Shown: piece by piece, positions 51,734 through 61,601 of the stretch
How the letters are laid out: every line of letters begins with the position of its first letter
Position numbering within the stretch: position 1 is the stretch's first letter
From: an uncultured Hungatella sp.
Lineage (GTDB): Bacteria; Bacillota; Clostridia; Lachnospirales; Lachnospiraceae
Assembly: GCA_910579515.1 (NCBI GenBank)
Contig: CAJTUV010000001.1
Span: 124,127 to 188,126, forward strand
Reading direction: 5' to 3'
DNA: 64,000 nt
Made by a program: the position numbers and the translations under genes
The notes under the pieces: model-generated
What the model was told of the DNA's origin: nothing
Database searches by the model: none
Seen by the model: only the letters and a program-made list of their open reading frames with translations

Positions 51734-53188
51734 ATGGAAAAAGAACATCAGGCAGAGCTTCCCAAAGCGTTTTTAGAAAAAATGGAACGGCTGTTAAAAG
51801 AAGAATATCAGGACTTTTTAAAAAGCTATGAGGAAACGCCCAAGCAGGGGCTTCGTATAAACCCATTAAAAAAGCTGTCAAACAGCCAGATCTTAAGATT
51901 AAAAGAACGATTTCGACTTGAGAGCATCCCATGGGCAGAAGGGGGATACTATTTTGATGCACAAACCCGCCCGGGAAAGAGCCCTTTTCATGAGGCAGGA
52001 GTTTACTATATTCAGGAGCCCAGCGCCATGGCCGTGGTGGAACTTTTAAAGCCCGTTGGCGGAGAACGGATTCTGGATTTATGTGCTGCGCCCGGAGGAA
52101 AGACTACTCAAATTGCAGGGAAAATGGGGCAGAAGGGACTTTTGGTCAGCAATGAGATTCATCCGTTAAGAGCAAAGATTTTGTCTCAAAATGTAGAACG
52201 GATGGGAATCGCCAATGGAGTGGTGACCAACGAGAGCTCACAACGACTTCTTAAATCCTTTCCTGAGTTTTTTGACGGGATTGTGGTGGATGCTCCCTGT
52301 TCTGGAGAAGGCATGTTTCGGAAGGAGGAGGCGGCCAGAGAACAGTGGAGCCTGAACCAGGTTTCTGTCTGCGCTGCCCGCCAGAAAGAGATTTTAGACA
52401 ATGCTGCAGGAATGTTGAAAACGGGCGGAAGGCTTGTGTATTCTACCTGCACCTTCTCTCCAGAGGAAAATGAGGGGACGATCCAGACGTTTTTAGACAG
52501 CCACCCAGAATTTGTTTTGGAAAGAACACAGTCAATTCCCGGATTTTCCTGTTTAGGGCAGGGACGCCCGGAATGGGTGGCAGACGGAAAAAGTCAGCTG
52601 TCACAAACTGTTCGTATCTGGCCTCACAGAACAAGAGGAGAAGGACATTTTCTGGCTCTTTTGAGAAAAGAGGAGGGGAGTATTAAGGAAAAGAGGAAAA
52701 AAGCTTTTCAGGCCCCCAGACTTTTGCCAGAGGTTTTAAAGGTCTGGGAGGAATTTGCCGCTTCCGTCTGCCATCCTTTTTTTCAGGAGGAATTTCACAA
52801 TGCTTCGGGAAGATTTCTCATGTTTGGAGAGGAGTTATATGTATGCCCAAACCAGATGATTGATATGAAGGGGCTGAAAGTCTTACGCCCGGGCCTGGAT
52901 TTGGGGACGTTTAAGAAAAAAAGGTTTGAGCCGTCCCATAGTCTGGCTCTGTATCTGAAACAGAACCAGGTTAAACAATGGGTTTCCCTGCCAGAGGAGG
53001 GAGAGGCGGTTTTTCGTTATTTGAAAGGAGAAGCTCTGGATTTGAGTGGAATTGCCGGCAATGCAAAATGCCAGATATCCGAAAATGGATGGGTTTTGGT
53101 GTTAGTGGAAGATGCCTCTCTGGGTTTTGCAAAACTGACAGGAACTGTTTTAAAAAACCATTATCCCAAAGGATTGCGGCGTTCATGA
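51734..53188 (+). CDS. RsmF/NOL1-NOP2-sun type rRNA cytosine methyltransferase
   Basis: 484 residues from the ATG at 51734, seven bases after GGAG. SAM motif I (LDLCAAPGGKTTQIAG), the catalytic APCSGEGMFRK and the second cysteine in YSTCTFSPEENE are intact, as for m5C RNA methyltransferases that use two cysteines. A C-terminal extension of about 150 residues matches the RsmF/PUA-like tail. Its last 28 bases overlap the convergent pseudouridine synthase gene. Confidence 0.9.
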   Translation: MEKEHQAELPKAFLEKMERLLKEEYQDFLKSYEETPKQGLRINPLKKLSNSQILRLKERFRLESIPWAEGGYYFDAQTRPGKSPFHEAGVYYIQEPSAMAVVELLKPVGGERILDLCAAPGGKTTQIAGKMGQKGLLVSNEIHPLRAKILSQNVERMGIANGVVTNESSQRLLKSFPEFFDGIVVDAPCSGEGMFRKEEAAREQWSLNQVSVCAARQKEILDNAAGMLKTGGRLVYSTCTFSPEENEGTIQTFLDSHPEFVLERTQSIPGFSCLGQGRPEWVADGKSQLSQTVRIWPHRTRGEGHFLALLRKEEGSIKEKRKKAFQAPRLLPEVLKVWEEFAASVCHPFFQEEFHNASGRFLMFGEELYVCPNQMIDMKGLKVLRPGLDLGTFKKKRFEPSHSLALYLKQNQVKQWVSLPEEGEAVFRYLKGEALDLSGIAGNAKCQISENGWVLVLVEDASLGFAKLTGTVLKNHYPKGLRRS

Positions 53189-54075
53189 GAAAACACAAAT
53201 TTCATGTCTTCTGGTAAAGGCGCTTCCAATACCAGCTCTTTTTGGGACAGCGGGTGGCGAAAGGACAGTTTATGGGAGTGGAGAGACTGTCTGGCGATCA
53301 GGCGGTAGTCTGGGTGATACAGAAAGTCTCCCAAAAGCGGATGGCCGATATGTTTAAAATGGACGCGGATCTGGTGAGTCCGTCCTGTTTCCAGAGTCAG
53401 CGCAGCCAGGGAACAGTCAAGCTCTGGATTATAGTGCAAAAGGCGGTAATGGGTGCAGGCAGGGTCCCCCCGTTTAAAATCTACCTGCCGCATAATGGTG
53501 GAATCCGCTGTCCTGGCAATAGGGGCGCGAATAACCCCTTGAAAATCCAGAAGGCCCGAGGCCACTGCCAGATACTCTCGGTGAATCTGGTGATCTTTTA
53601 CCATTTGAGATAAAATAGCGGCACTTAAACTGTGACGGGCCAGGATGAGAAGACCAGTGGTGTCTCTGTCCAGACGGTTTATGGCGCGATACACAAACGG
53701 TTCATTCTTCTGTCTGAAATACCAGGCCATGCCGTTGGCCAGCGTAGTGTCATAGTGGCCCTGAGAAGGATGGATGGGAAGTCCTGCCGGTTTGTTTAAA
53801 ACCAAAAGATCTTCATCCTCATAGACAATATTCAAATCCATAGGAGTCGCAACGATGTTCGGAGAATCTTCCGGTTCGTCCAGTCGGACTTCCAAAACTT
53901 CTCCTGTTTTCAAAAGATGATTGGAACATACTTTTACACCGCCAATGGAAAGTCCCAGAGGAGAATGTTTCAGGCGGATTAAGAGATGCTTAGAATAACC
54001 TTGGGATTTTAAAAATTGTTCAACTGTTTGAGAAATCGGCGTCTCTGTGATATGATAGGTAAGTAGTTTTTTCAT
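53161..54075 (-). CDS. RluA family pseudouridine synthase
   Basis: 304 residues. The catalytic Asp stands in INRLDRDTTGLLILAR, and the later LETGRTHQIRVHFKHIGHPLLG completes the active site. An S4-like N-terminal domain (residues 1-75) binds RNA. It converts specific uridines in rRNA or tRNA to pseudouridine; the target position cannot be read. Two RNA-modifying genes converge here with a 28-bp overlap, so transcription of each runs into the other. Confidence 0.92.
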   Translation of the reverse strand: MKKLLTYHITETPISQTVEQFLKSQGYSKHLLIRLKHSPLGLSIGGVKVCSNHLLKTGEVLEVRLDEPEDSPNIVATPMDLNIVYEDEDLLVLNKPAGLPIHPSQGHYDTTLANGMAWYFRQKNEPFVYRAINRLDRDTTGLLILARHSLSAAILSQMVKDHQIHREYLAVASGLLDFQGVIRAPIARTADSTIMRQVDFKRGDPACTHYRLLHYNPELDCSLAALTLETGRTHQIRVHFKHIGHPLLGDFLYHPDYRLIARQSLHSHKLSFRHPLSQKELVLEAPLPEDMKFVFSHERRNPLG

Positions 54076-54177
54076 ACGGGAATTTTACCATAGAAGATAG
54101 TCGTTGACAAGAGATGGGAAGATGATAAAATATTAGATAATGTGATGGGACAGTTACATAGAGAAGGAGACGGATGG

Positions 54178-57100
54178 ATGGAGAGACAGTTAGCGTTTCA
54201 TGTTTTGGGCATAAAAGAGACAAAAGACGAGCAGCAGATTCAGGATGCATACAGAGGACTTTTAAAGAGGACTAATCCAGAGGATGATCCAGAAGGGTTT
54301 AAGCGTCTGCGGGAGGCGTATGAGACGGCTGTTTCCTGGGCCAGGCAGCCAGAACCTCTGGAAGAGGGAGAGAAAACCGATATTGAGAAATGGATTGACC
54401 AGGTGAATGAGATTTATCTGGACATTCATGACCGGTGCAATCCGAAACTGTGGATTGATGTGTTAGAGGACCCTGTTTGTACGGATTTAGACACCTCTTT
54501 GCAGGCAAGGGAAGGTTTGCTGGCTTATTTAATGGACCACATTTATCTGCCCAACATCATCTGGAAACTGTTGGATGAATGTTTTCAGATTGTAGAGGAG
54601 AGAGAACTTTTAGAACAGCAGTTTCCCACTGATTTTTTGAATTATGTGATGTATTACATTCGCAATACAGAATTTATCAATTACTATTTGTTTGAAATCT
54701 TGGACAGAGACTCTATGGATGCAGATGCCTATATCCGCAATTTCCTGGGAATCAAACGGCTGATTGATCAGGGACAAGTGAGAGAATGCAAGGAAAAGCT
54801 GGAGCAGCTGGAGGTTTTCGGCATCTATCATCCCTATGAGGATGTGGAGATGCTGCGGGTATTGTATACTCTTATGGAACAGGCGAAAGAAGAGCTGCCG
54901 GAAACAATGACTCTGGAAGAAACCGCCGGCGGAAAGGAAGCTGTCAGACTGATCAAGGCGCTTTTGGAAAAGTATGAAGAAGATTGTTATATAAAGCTTC
55001 ACTGCGGCGTGGCAAAGTGGACGTTGGGCCAGAAGGAGGAGGCCAATCAGCTGTGGGAACAGATTCTTATTCATCAGCCTTCCCATTATATGGCAAAATT
55101 CTATACGATTCGATATCTGATGGAGAAAGAAGAATATAAACAGGCAAAAGAGCGAATGTTGGAACTTCTGGACATGGATGCCAATGATGAACAAGTGATT
55201 GAATATCTTCACACAGCCAACGATGCTTTGATTAAAGAGTATGAGACAAAGCTGCATGAGGAAGGGGAAGAGTCAGAGAGATTCGAGAATGCCATGGAAC
55301 TGGCCCGCTGCTTCTATCAAAATGATAAACCGGAGGATGCAGTTCCCCTTTTAGACGGTTTGGTTCCTGATGAAAAGCAGGAGTACGATTATGTAAATCT
55401 TTTTGGTCGGATTTTATATCGGGCGGACGAGTATGAAAAGGCGTGTCCGAACCTGAAACGGTGGCTGGAGCTGATTCGCCAGACTCCAGAAGAAGACGAG
55501 GAGTATGAAAATAGAAAAAACAGAGAATTTCGGGCCTGCCACATTTTAAGCGGATGCTGCCACGAGATGGGGGACAGAAAACAGGCTATGAAATATGTGG
55601 AAGAGGCAATCCGAGTGGCGCTTAACCAGGAGGATACAGTTTCTGCCATGCAGTATAAGGCATACATGCTGTTTACCTATGAAGAATATGAAAACTGTGT
55701 TGACGTCTGCGATCAGGTGATTCGGCTGAATGAACGGTATTTTCCTGCCTATTTACAGCGGCAGGAGGCGGCTTTCAAACTGAAGAGAGGGCAGCAGGTA
55801 GTAGATGATTATTATAATGCCATCAATATTTATAACGGTTATTATAAACCTTATCTTCTGGCTGCGGAAACATTTTTCTACCATGACCAGTATGAGGATG
55901 CAAAGGGAGTTTTAGAGCGGGCCAGGGAAAATGAAATCGAGTTTTCCGACAATATGAAATTGTATGAGGTAAAGATTTTAAGGAATCTGGCCGAAAAACG
56001 AGAAGACAGGGAAAAACCGTTTGCCATAGCCAAAGAGCTGCTTTGCCAAGTGAAAAGTCCGGAAACAGATATTGAGGATTTGTCCGAAATCGAGTATGAG
56101 ATTGCTCTTCTTCACTGGGACAATGGAGATTTGAATGAGGCATTGGAGCATTTGAACGCTGCGATCAAACAGAATCCTGACAGAATGCAGTATCATATGG
56201 TTGGCGGACATATTTATCTGGATAAAAAGGCGTATAAGAAGGCTCTGGAAGAGTATGGAATTGCCAGGGCAGATTATGAAGAGTCTCCGTCGCTTCATTA
56301 TAATTGCGGTTTATGCCAGGAGGGGCTGGGGTTAAAGGAGCTGGCGCTGGAATGCTTTAAAAAGACTTTGGAATATAAAGAAGGGTATCGGGATGCCTGT
56401 GAGAAAATTGCAGATTACTATAAGGATCGGTATACCAGTTTCTATGATGAAGCAGATTATGAGCTGGCCTTAAGTTATATGAACCGTCAGTTAGCTGTAA
56501 AAGAAAGCTGCTATTATCTCGTTGAGCGGGGCAGAATCTACATGAGCGCCTATAAGCTGAATGAGGCAATCCGGGATTTTGAAAAGGCTCTGGAGTATGT
56601 GCCAAACGATTGGGCTTCCTATAACAATATGGGATGCTGCTACAAATATATGGGACAGTTTGAAAAGGGAATCGAATGTCTGAAAAAAGCAGTGGAGTGT
56701 ATGGGCGAGGAAAAAAGTGTGCTGCCATACAGCAATATGGCGGACTGCTATGAGGCCTTGGAGCAGTATCAGATGGCGATTGAATGTTATTTAAAAGATT
56801 TGGAAATGTTCCCAGACAGGAAGGTGTTCCACAAGGAGATAGGAAATCTGTACCTGGCTATGGAGGATTATGATAATGCCCTGAAATATTATGAGATGGA
56901 ACCGGATTTGGAAGACTATTATGAAAATGTGGCGACGATTTATTATCTTCAGGGGAAGGAGAAACAGGCGATTCGGACCTATGAGGAAGGAATCCGCAAG
57001 GCGTCCAAAGAGGATAAGTCGGACAGGTTCAACGATCTGGCATATTTTTACAACAAAATCCTGGGAGATTATAAGAAAGCAGAGTATTATTACAAAAAGG

Positions 57101-57558
57101 CTCTTGCCGCCGCCACAGACGACGGAGACCGACATGAACTGGAGTGGAAAATGGCCTCTTTGTATTTTGGGATTGGAAAGAAAGACAATGCGAAGCTTTT
57201 TGCCAGAAGAGCTCTGGAGCATTTTCAGAAAGCGGGATATGGAAAAGAGGAACATTATTTAAAGTACGAGCAGTACCGTCCTGCCAGGCTGATGCGGTTT
57301 GGCTGGATTTATATCTGTCTGGGAGAGACTGAAAAAGGGCTGGATATGTTCCGAGAAATGGCTAAGTGCAGGCGCTGCCGTCAATGCCGCCATAAAGAGT
57401 GCTTTGAGGCGTATCAATATATGGGAAGATATTATGAGATTGTTGGAGATTATAAGACCGCTTTAGAGTTGTATGAGAGAGCTTTTGCAATCAGCAGTCG
57501 GGATTTGGTGTCAGAGATGGCAATTAAGAGAATTAAAAAAGAAATCGGCAGGAGATAA
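54178..57558 (+). CDS. Large TPR protein with degenerate J-domain head
   Basis: 1126 residues from the ATG at 54178, eight bases after AAGGAG. The first 60 residues look like a J domain (LAFHVLGIKETKDEQQIQDAY, RGLLKRTNPEDDPEGFKRLREAYETA), but the HPD tripeptide that activates Hsp70 is replaced by TNPED. The remaining 1000 residues are about 25 tetratricopeptide-like helical pairs rich in Glu, Tyr and Lys. A CRRCRQCRHKEC cluster lies near residue 1062. It is followed 9 bp later by an Hsp70 gene, so it is a probable co-chaperone or scaffold for it. Confidence 0.82.
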   Translation: MERQLAFHVLGIKETKDEQQIQDAYRGLLKRTNPEDDPEGFKRLREAYETAVSWARQPEPLEEGEKTDIEKWIDQVNEIYLDIHDRCNPKLWIDVLEDPVCTDLDTSLQAREGLLAYLMDHIYLPNIIWKLLDECFQIVEERELLEQQFPTDFLNYVMYYIRNTEFINYYLFEILDRDSMDADAYIRNFLGIKRLIDQGQVRECKEKLEQLEVFGIYHPYEDVEMLRVLYTLMEQAKEELPETMTLEETAGGKEAVRLIKALLEKYEEDCYIKLHCGVAKWTLGQKEEANQLWEQILIHQPSHYMAKFYTIRYLMEKEEYKQAKERMLELLDMDANDEQVIEYLHTANDALIKEYETKLHEEGEESERFENAMELARCFYQNDKPEDAVPLLDGLVPDEKQEYDYVNLFGRILYRADEYEKACPNLKRWLELIRQTPEEDEEYENRKNREFRACHILSGCCHEMGDRKQAMKYVEEAIRVALNQEDTVSAMQYKAYMLFTYEEYENCVDVCDQVIRLNERYFPAYLQRQEAAFKLKRGQQVVDDYYNAINIYNGYYKPYLLAAETFFYHDQYEDAKGVLERARENEIEFSDNMKLYEVKILRNLAEKREDREKPFAIAKELLCQVKSPETDIEDLSEIEYEIALLHWDNGDLNEALEHLNAAIKQNPDRMQYHMVGGHIYLDKKAYKKALEEYGIARADYEESPSLHYNCGLCQEGLGLKELALECFKKTLEYKEGYRDACEKIADYYKDRYTSFYDEADYELALSYMNRQLAVKESCYYLVERGRIYMSAYKLNEAIRDFEKALEYVPNDWASYNNMGCCYKYMGQFEKGIECLKKAVECMGEEKSVLPYSNMADCYEALEQYQMAIECYLKDLEMFPDRKVFHKEIGNLYLAMEDYDNALKYYEMEPDLEDYYENVATIYYLQGKEKQAIRTYEEGIRKASKEDKSDRFNDLAYFYNKILGDYKKAEYYYKKALAAATDDGDRHELEWKMASLYFGIGKKDNAKLFARRALEHFQKAGYGKEEHYLKYEQYRPARLMRFGWIYICLGETEKGLDMFREMAKCRRCRQCRHKECFEAYQYMGRYYEIVGDYKTALELYERAFAISSRDLVSEMAIKRIKKEIGRR

Positions 57559-57567
57559 GAAAAATCT

Positions 57568-59256
57568 ATGATCATTGGAATTGATTTAGGGACTACGAAC
57601 AGTTTGGTGGCGTATTTTACAGAGGAAGGCCCAAAGATAATTCCCAACCGTCTGGGAAAGAACCTGACGCCGTCTGTGATAAGCATTGACGAAGAGGAGC
57701 AGGTTTATGTGGGGGAACTGGCTGTGGAGCGGATGCTTTTATATCCAGAAAGTGCTGCCAGTGTGTTTAAGCGGGACATGGGAAGTAAGAAACAGTTTAA
57801 GCTGCTTCATAAGACCTTTTTGGCAGAGGAATTGTCTGCTTTGGTTCTGCGCGCTCTGAAAGAGGATGCAGAGAGTTACTTAAAGGAAGAGGTGACTGAG
57901 GCTGTAATCAGCGTTCCGGCGTACTTTAATGACGCCAGAAGAAGGGCTACCAAAAGGGCTGGGGAACTGGCAGGACTTAAGGTGGAACGAATTATCAGTG
58001 AACCCACGGCCGCGGCTATAGCTTACGGATTGTATCAAAGTAAGGAGAGAGCCAGATTTTTAGTGTTTGACTTAGGCGGCGGTACTTTTGATGTGTCGAT
58101 TCTGGAGCTTTATGACACCATTTTAGAGGTCCGCGCTGTGGCAGGGGACAATTTCCTTGGCGGTGAAGACTTTACGGCTATATTGGAAAACATGTTTTTT
58201 GAAAAATTCAGAGAACTGGACAGGCTGTCTCTTGGCGAAAAGACATTGCGCCATATCCACAAGCAGGCAGAACAGTGCAAACTGGGGTTTACTGATAAAA
58301 AAACGTCTCAGATGCGATGTAAAATCGAAGAAAATGTCTATGAGATGGAGATAGAGCTTTCCAAATATGAGGAAGCCTGCGGGGAACTTTTGGAGCGAAT
58401 CCGAAAACCGGTTAAGAGAAGTCTGGCAGATGCTCATATCCGCCTTGCTGATATTGATAAGGTGGTCTTAGTAGGAGGGGCGACAAAAAGTCCTGTGGTC
58501 AGAAGATTTGTGAGTAAGCTGTTTAAAATGCTTCCTGATATCAACATTAATCCAGATGAGGCAGTCGCTTTGGGCGCAGCCATTCAGGGTGCCATGAAGG
58601 AGAGGAAGGAAGCGATCAAGGAAGTAATTCTGACCGATGTGTGCCCCTTTACTCTGGGGACTGAGGTGGTCAGGGAGTGGGAGAACCATCAGTTTGAGCA
58701 TGGAGTTTTCTGCCCGATTATTGACAGGAATACAGTGATTCCCGCCAGCAGAACGGAACGGCTCTACACAGTGAGAGATAATCAGGACAAGATTCGAATC
58801 AATGTGCTTCAGGGAGAAAGCCGTTTTGCTTCCAACAATCTGTCACTGGGAGAATTGATGATTGAAGTGCCTGGCGCCAAAGCAGGACAAGAGTCTGTGG
58901 ATGTGACCTACACCTATGATATCAACTCTATTCTGGAGGTAGAAGTCAAGGTGGTATCCACAGAGAAGGTGATGAAGAAGGTCTTTTTAGGCCAGGATGT
59001 GGACATGTCTCCAGAGGAAATTGAGGAGCGGTTAAAGACCCTGTCCTATTTGAAGATTCACCCCAGAGACAGGGAGGAGAATAAATATCTGCTTCTTCGG
59101 GGAGAGCGCGTCTATGAGGAAAGCCTGGGAGACGACAGATTATTTGTGGAAACCGCTATCCGAAAATTTGAGAAAGCTTTAAATACGTATGACCAGGGAA
59201 TCATTGAAGAGGCCAAGGCAGAGTTTAAGAGGTTTTTGGAGATGATGGAAGAATAG
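57568..59256 (+). CDS. Hsp70 family protein (HscC-like, short C-terminus)
   Basis: 562 residues against about 610-640 for DnaK. The nucleotide-binding domain is complete: IGIDLGTTNSLVAY, FDLGGGTFDVSIL, VLVGGATKSPVVR. A substrate-binding beta domain follows, with a shortened helical lid. This is typical of specialised Hsp70s such as HscC that work with dedicated J proteins. Adjacent to the J-like TPR gene and a lipoprotein; general DnaK should be encoded elsewhere. Confidence 0.9.
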   Translation: MIIGIDLGTTNSLVAYFTEEGPKIIPNRLGKNLTPSVISIDEEEQVYVGELAVERMLLYPESAASVFKRDMGSKKQFKLLHKTFLAEELSALVLRALKEDAESYLKEEVTEAVISVPAYFNDARRRATKRAGELAGLKVERIISEPTAAAIAYGLYQSKERARFLVFDLGGGTFDVSILELYDTILEVRAVAGDNFLGGEDFTAILENMFFEKFRELDRLSLGEKTLRHIHKQAEQCKLGFTDKKTSQMRCKIEENVYEMEIELSKYEEACGELLERIRKPVKRSLADAHIRLADIDKVVLVGGATKSPVVRRFVSKLFKMLPDININPDEAVALGAAIQGAMKERKEAIKEVILTDVCPFTLGTEVVREWENHQFEHGVFCPIIDRNTVIPASRTERLYTVRDNQDKIRINVLQGESRFASNNLSLGELMIEVPGAKAGQESVDVTYTYDINSILEVEVKVVSTEKVMKKVFLGQDVDMSPEEIEERLKTLSYLKIHPRDREENKYLLLRGERVYEESLGDDRLFVETAIRKFEKALNTYDQGIIEEAKAEFKRFLEMMEE

Positions 59257-59264
59257 GGAGACAT

Positions 59265-59897
59265 ATGAAAAATATTATTTTTGCATGGATTCTGGTTTTA
59301 TGTATCGGCACTGGCTGTTCGGTAAAAAAGGCAGATATGGAAACGAAAACTGGCATGGTGGTTTCGGCAGAAACAGAGGCGGTTTTTGCCGAAACCACTG
59401 GCAAAATAGAGGCAGTTTCTGCTGAGGAAATAAAGGCGGCTTCTGTCGAGACTACTGAGGAAGTGGGGACTGAGGCAGAGGAAACGAAAGGGCCAGAAGA
59501 ACTGTTTGCAGAATTGGGTCTTCCTGTCTTGTTGGCTTCCAATTCCAATTGGATGAAACATGTCGAGTATCATAAGACCAGTGACAGGAGCCTGGAGGTG
59601 TGTTATGATGATGATATTCTGGGCGGAGCCTGTAAGCTGACGGTTGTCAGGGATGGCGACTGGGACCTGCCAGAATATGATTATGAGGATTCGCTGGAGG
59701 AGACCTGGGGAGGGACTACGGTTTTAGGAACATGGATTGACGTCAGAGTCCGGCACTCCTCAGATGGCACGGTGGTGGCTGCTGACTGGGAGTATGGGGA
59801 TTACAAGTTTGTACTTGTGGGAAATGTGCCTGACAGTAAGACGGATACAAATCCGGTTCCCAAGGCGGCGCTTTCTGTAATCAGCAAATTGGAATGA
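59265..59897 (+). CDS. Hypothetical lipoprotein
   Basis: 210 residues. A signal peptide ends in CIGTGC (lipobox, cysteine near residue 18). A low-complexity linker rich in Ala, Glu, Thr and Val (about residues 25-75) precedes a compact domain of about 130 residues with many Trp, Tyr and Asp. I do not recognise it. It lies 8 bp after the Hsp70 gene and is probably in the same operon, though a cell-surface product and a cytoplasmic chaperone have no obvious link. Confidence 0.72.
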   Translation: MKNIIFAWILVLCIGTGCSVKKADMETKTGMVVSAETEAVFAETTGKIEAVSAEEIKAASVETTEEVGTEAEETKGPEELFAELGLPVLLASNSNWMKHVEYHKTSDRSLEVCYDDDILGGACKLTVVRDGDWDLPEYDYEDSLEETWGGTTVLGTWIDVRVRHSSDGTVVAADWEYGDYKFVLVGNVPDSKTDTNPVPKAALSVISKLE

Positions 59898-59910
59898 GAC
59901 AGAGGTGGAT

Positions 59911-60192
59911 ATGGGGGAGTTTAATTTAATAAACTTAGGAAGTATTGGGGAGCCGGCAGCGGGAATCATCAATCATTATAAAAGGTGTATCAAAGAATAT
60001 GCCAATCAGACCGACGTCGTGGAAATTGCTCTTGAGCATTTGAACAGGGAGGCCAGACCAGAGGAGGTAACCGATGACTGGATTACCTTCTTTTTCGACA
60101 AAGTCAGAAATGTAAATGAAAGCTATATGAAAATTATCTGGGGTATCATCCTCAGATTACGGAATGGGGAGCAAAAAGGGTTTAGCTTTTAA
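59911..60192 (+). CDS. Truncated DUF2806-like protein
   Basis: 93 residues from the ATG at 59911. The segment ARPEEVTDDWITFFFDKVRN and the following W-x-x-IL look like the core of DUF2806/TIGR03899 proteins, where longer members continue well beyond. Here a stop comes soon after (EQKGFSF), so the gene is probably the surviving N-terminal part. The family has no known function. It overlaps no other gene and is convergent to dinB with a 10-bp gap. Confidence 0.55.
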   Translation: MGEFNLINLGSIGEPAAGIINHYKRCIKEYANQTDVVEIALEHLNREARPEEVTDDWITFFFDKVRNVNESYMKIIWGIILRLRNGEQKGFSF

Positions 60193-60202
60193 GCAATTTG
60201 CT

Positions 60203-61450
60203 TCAGGAGAGGTGCTTTTTCTTTCCGGCGGCATGTTCTACAAGCGCCTCCTGATTTAAAAAGCTGGCTCTTTTGATACTGTCCACTCCATATTTCTGGC
60301 GTATCCTGTCAATCGCTCTGTCCATCTGCTCCAGCTTTTGGCTTTTCCTGGTATCAAACAGAGACAGTTGGGTGAAACCATCATCAGAAATCTGGCTGGC
60401 CCTGACTCCGATGAGACGTACTGGAGTAAGATCCCAAAACTCTCTCAAAAGCTTACAGGAATTTTGATATAAAAGCGTCGTGGAATCTGTGGGAATATCC
60501 AGGGTCATCTGGTGGGAGTGAACATGGAAATCCCAGTCTTTCAGCTCTACGCAGACGCAGCTGCACAGAACGTTGTCTTTTCTTAAACGAATGCCCACTG
60601 TTTCACACAGAGATAAAAGTACCTGAAAAGCGGTGTCATAATCAGACACATCTCTGGAGAGGGTGATGCTGTTGCCGTATCCCTTGCTGACAGGTTCTCT
60701 TTTGGCGACTGGGTCTTCGTCGATTCCATTTGCATAACAAAGAATCTGAGCGGCATATTTATCTCCCAGATGAAATTTTAAAATTTGTAAATCACAGTGG
60801 GCCAGGTCTCTGATCGTATGGATGCCGATAGACTGCATCTTTTTTTCAGCGGAGGCGCCCACAAAAAACAAATCTCTGACCGGAAGGGGCCACATCTTTT
60901 GAGGGATTTCTTCTGTCCATAAAGTGTGGCATCTATCTGGTTTCTCAAAATCTGAGGCCATCTTAGCCAGAAGCTTGTTGGGGGCAATTCCCACATTGAC
61001 CGTAAAACCCAGTTCTTTTTTTACCCTTTCCCGAATTTGATCTGCCACAGTCACAGGTTCTCCAAACAGGTGAATGGTGGAAGTCATATCTAAAAAGGCC
61101 TCGTCAATGCTGAACTTTTCAATATCCGGCGTATACTCTTCCAAAATCTGCAAAAGCCTTTGAGAAAAGTCGTGATACACCTCAAAACGGGAGGGCACGA
61201 CGATTAAATCAGGACATTTTTTAAGAGCCTGGGCCAAAGGTTCTCCAGTGGTAATGCCATACTTTTTGGCAGGAGTGGACTTGGCTAAGACGATACCATG
61301 GCGGGAAGCACGATCTCCGCCTACAGCAGAAGGAACATCCCGTAAATCGAGAGCTTTTTTATCTTGTGACAGGCGAAAGACAGCCTCCCAGCTTAGAAAA
61401 GCGGAGTTGACGTCTATATGAAAAATAATTCTTTTTTTCAGTTGTTCCAT
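60203..61450 (-). CDS. dinB: DNA polymerase IV (Y family)
   Basis: 415 residues. Metal-binding and catalytic residues of Y-family polymerases are visible: FHIDVNSAFLSWEA, YSIDEAFLD-like FSIDEAFLDM, and the little-finger domain in the C-terminal third. It performs error-prone bypass synthesis at lesions. A LexA-like site lies between the -35 and -10 boxes of its promoter, so it is expected to be SOS-induced. It stands alone. Confidence 0.95.
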   Translation of the reverse strand: MEQLKKRIIFHIDVNSAFLSWEAVFRLSQDKKALDLRDVPSAVGGDRASRHGIVLAKSTPAKKYGITTGEPLAQALKKCPDLIVVPSRFEVYHDFSQRLLQILEEYTPDIEKFSIDEAFLDMTSTIHLFGEPVTVADQIRERVKKELGFTVNVGIAPNKLLAKMASDFEKPDRCHTLWTEEIPQKMWPLPVRDLFFVGASAEKKMQSIGIHTIRDLAHCDLQILKFHLGDKYAAQILCYANGIDEDPVAKREPVSKGYGNSITLSRDVSDYDTAFQVLLSLCETVGIRLRKDNVLCSCVCVELKDWDFHVHSHQMTLDIPTDSTTLLYQNSCKLLREFWDLTPVRLIGVRASQISDDGFTQLSLFDTRKSQKLEQMDRAIDRIRQKYGVDSIKRASFLNQEALVEHAAGKKKHLS

Positions 61451-61507
61451 GGAAGAAGTCTCCTTTTTATTCTGTCGTCAGTCTCAAGTGGTCAGAACAC
61501 TAATCAT

Positions 61508-61536
61508 AGTATAACAGAATATATGTTCGAATGCAA
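61508..61536 (-). promoter_or_regulatory. dinB promoter with LexA-like operator
   Basis: On the minus strand TTGCAT (61531-61536) and TATACT (61508-61513) are 17 bp apart. The spacer holds CGAACATATATTCTG, an imperfect match to the Firmicute LexA box CGAACNNNNGTTCG (right half ATTCTG). Confidence 0.65.
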
Positions 61537-61601
61537 GAAAAAGATTAAATGAAAAGCGATATGAATAAGATAGATAATAACGCCTTCAGGGGGAATGTGG
61601 T

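Noticed and set aside
54610..55257. A 215-codon minus-strand frame inside the TPR gene
   Set aside because: Antisense shadow of a low-complexity helical coding sequence; composition is Phe/Leu/His-rich as expected for such shadows.
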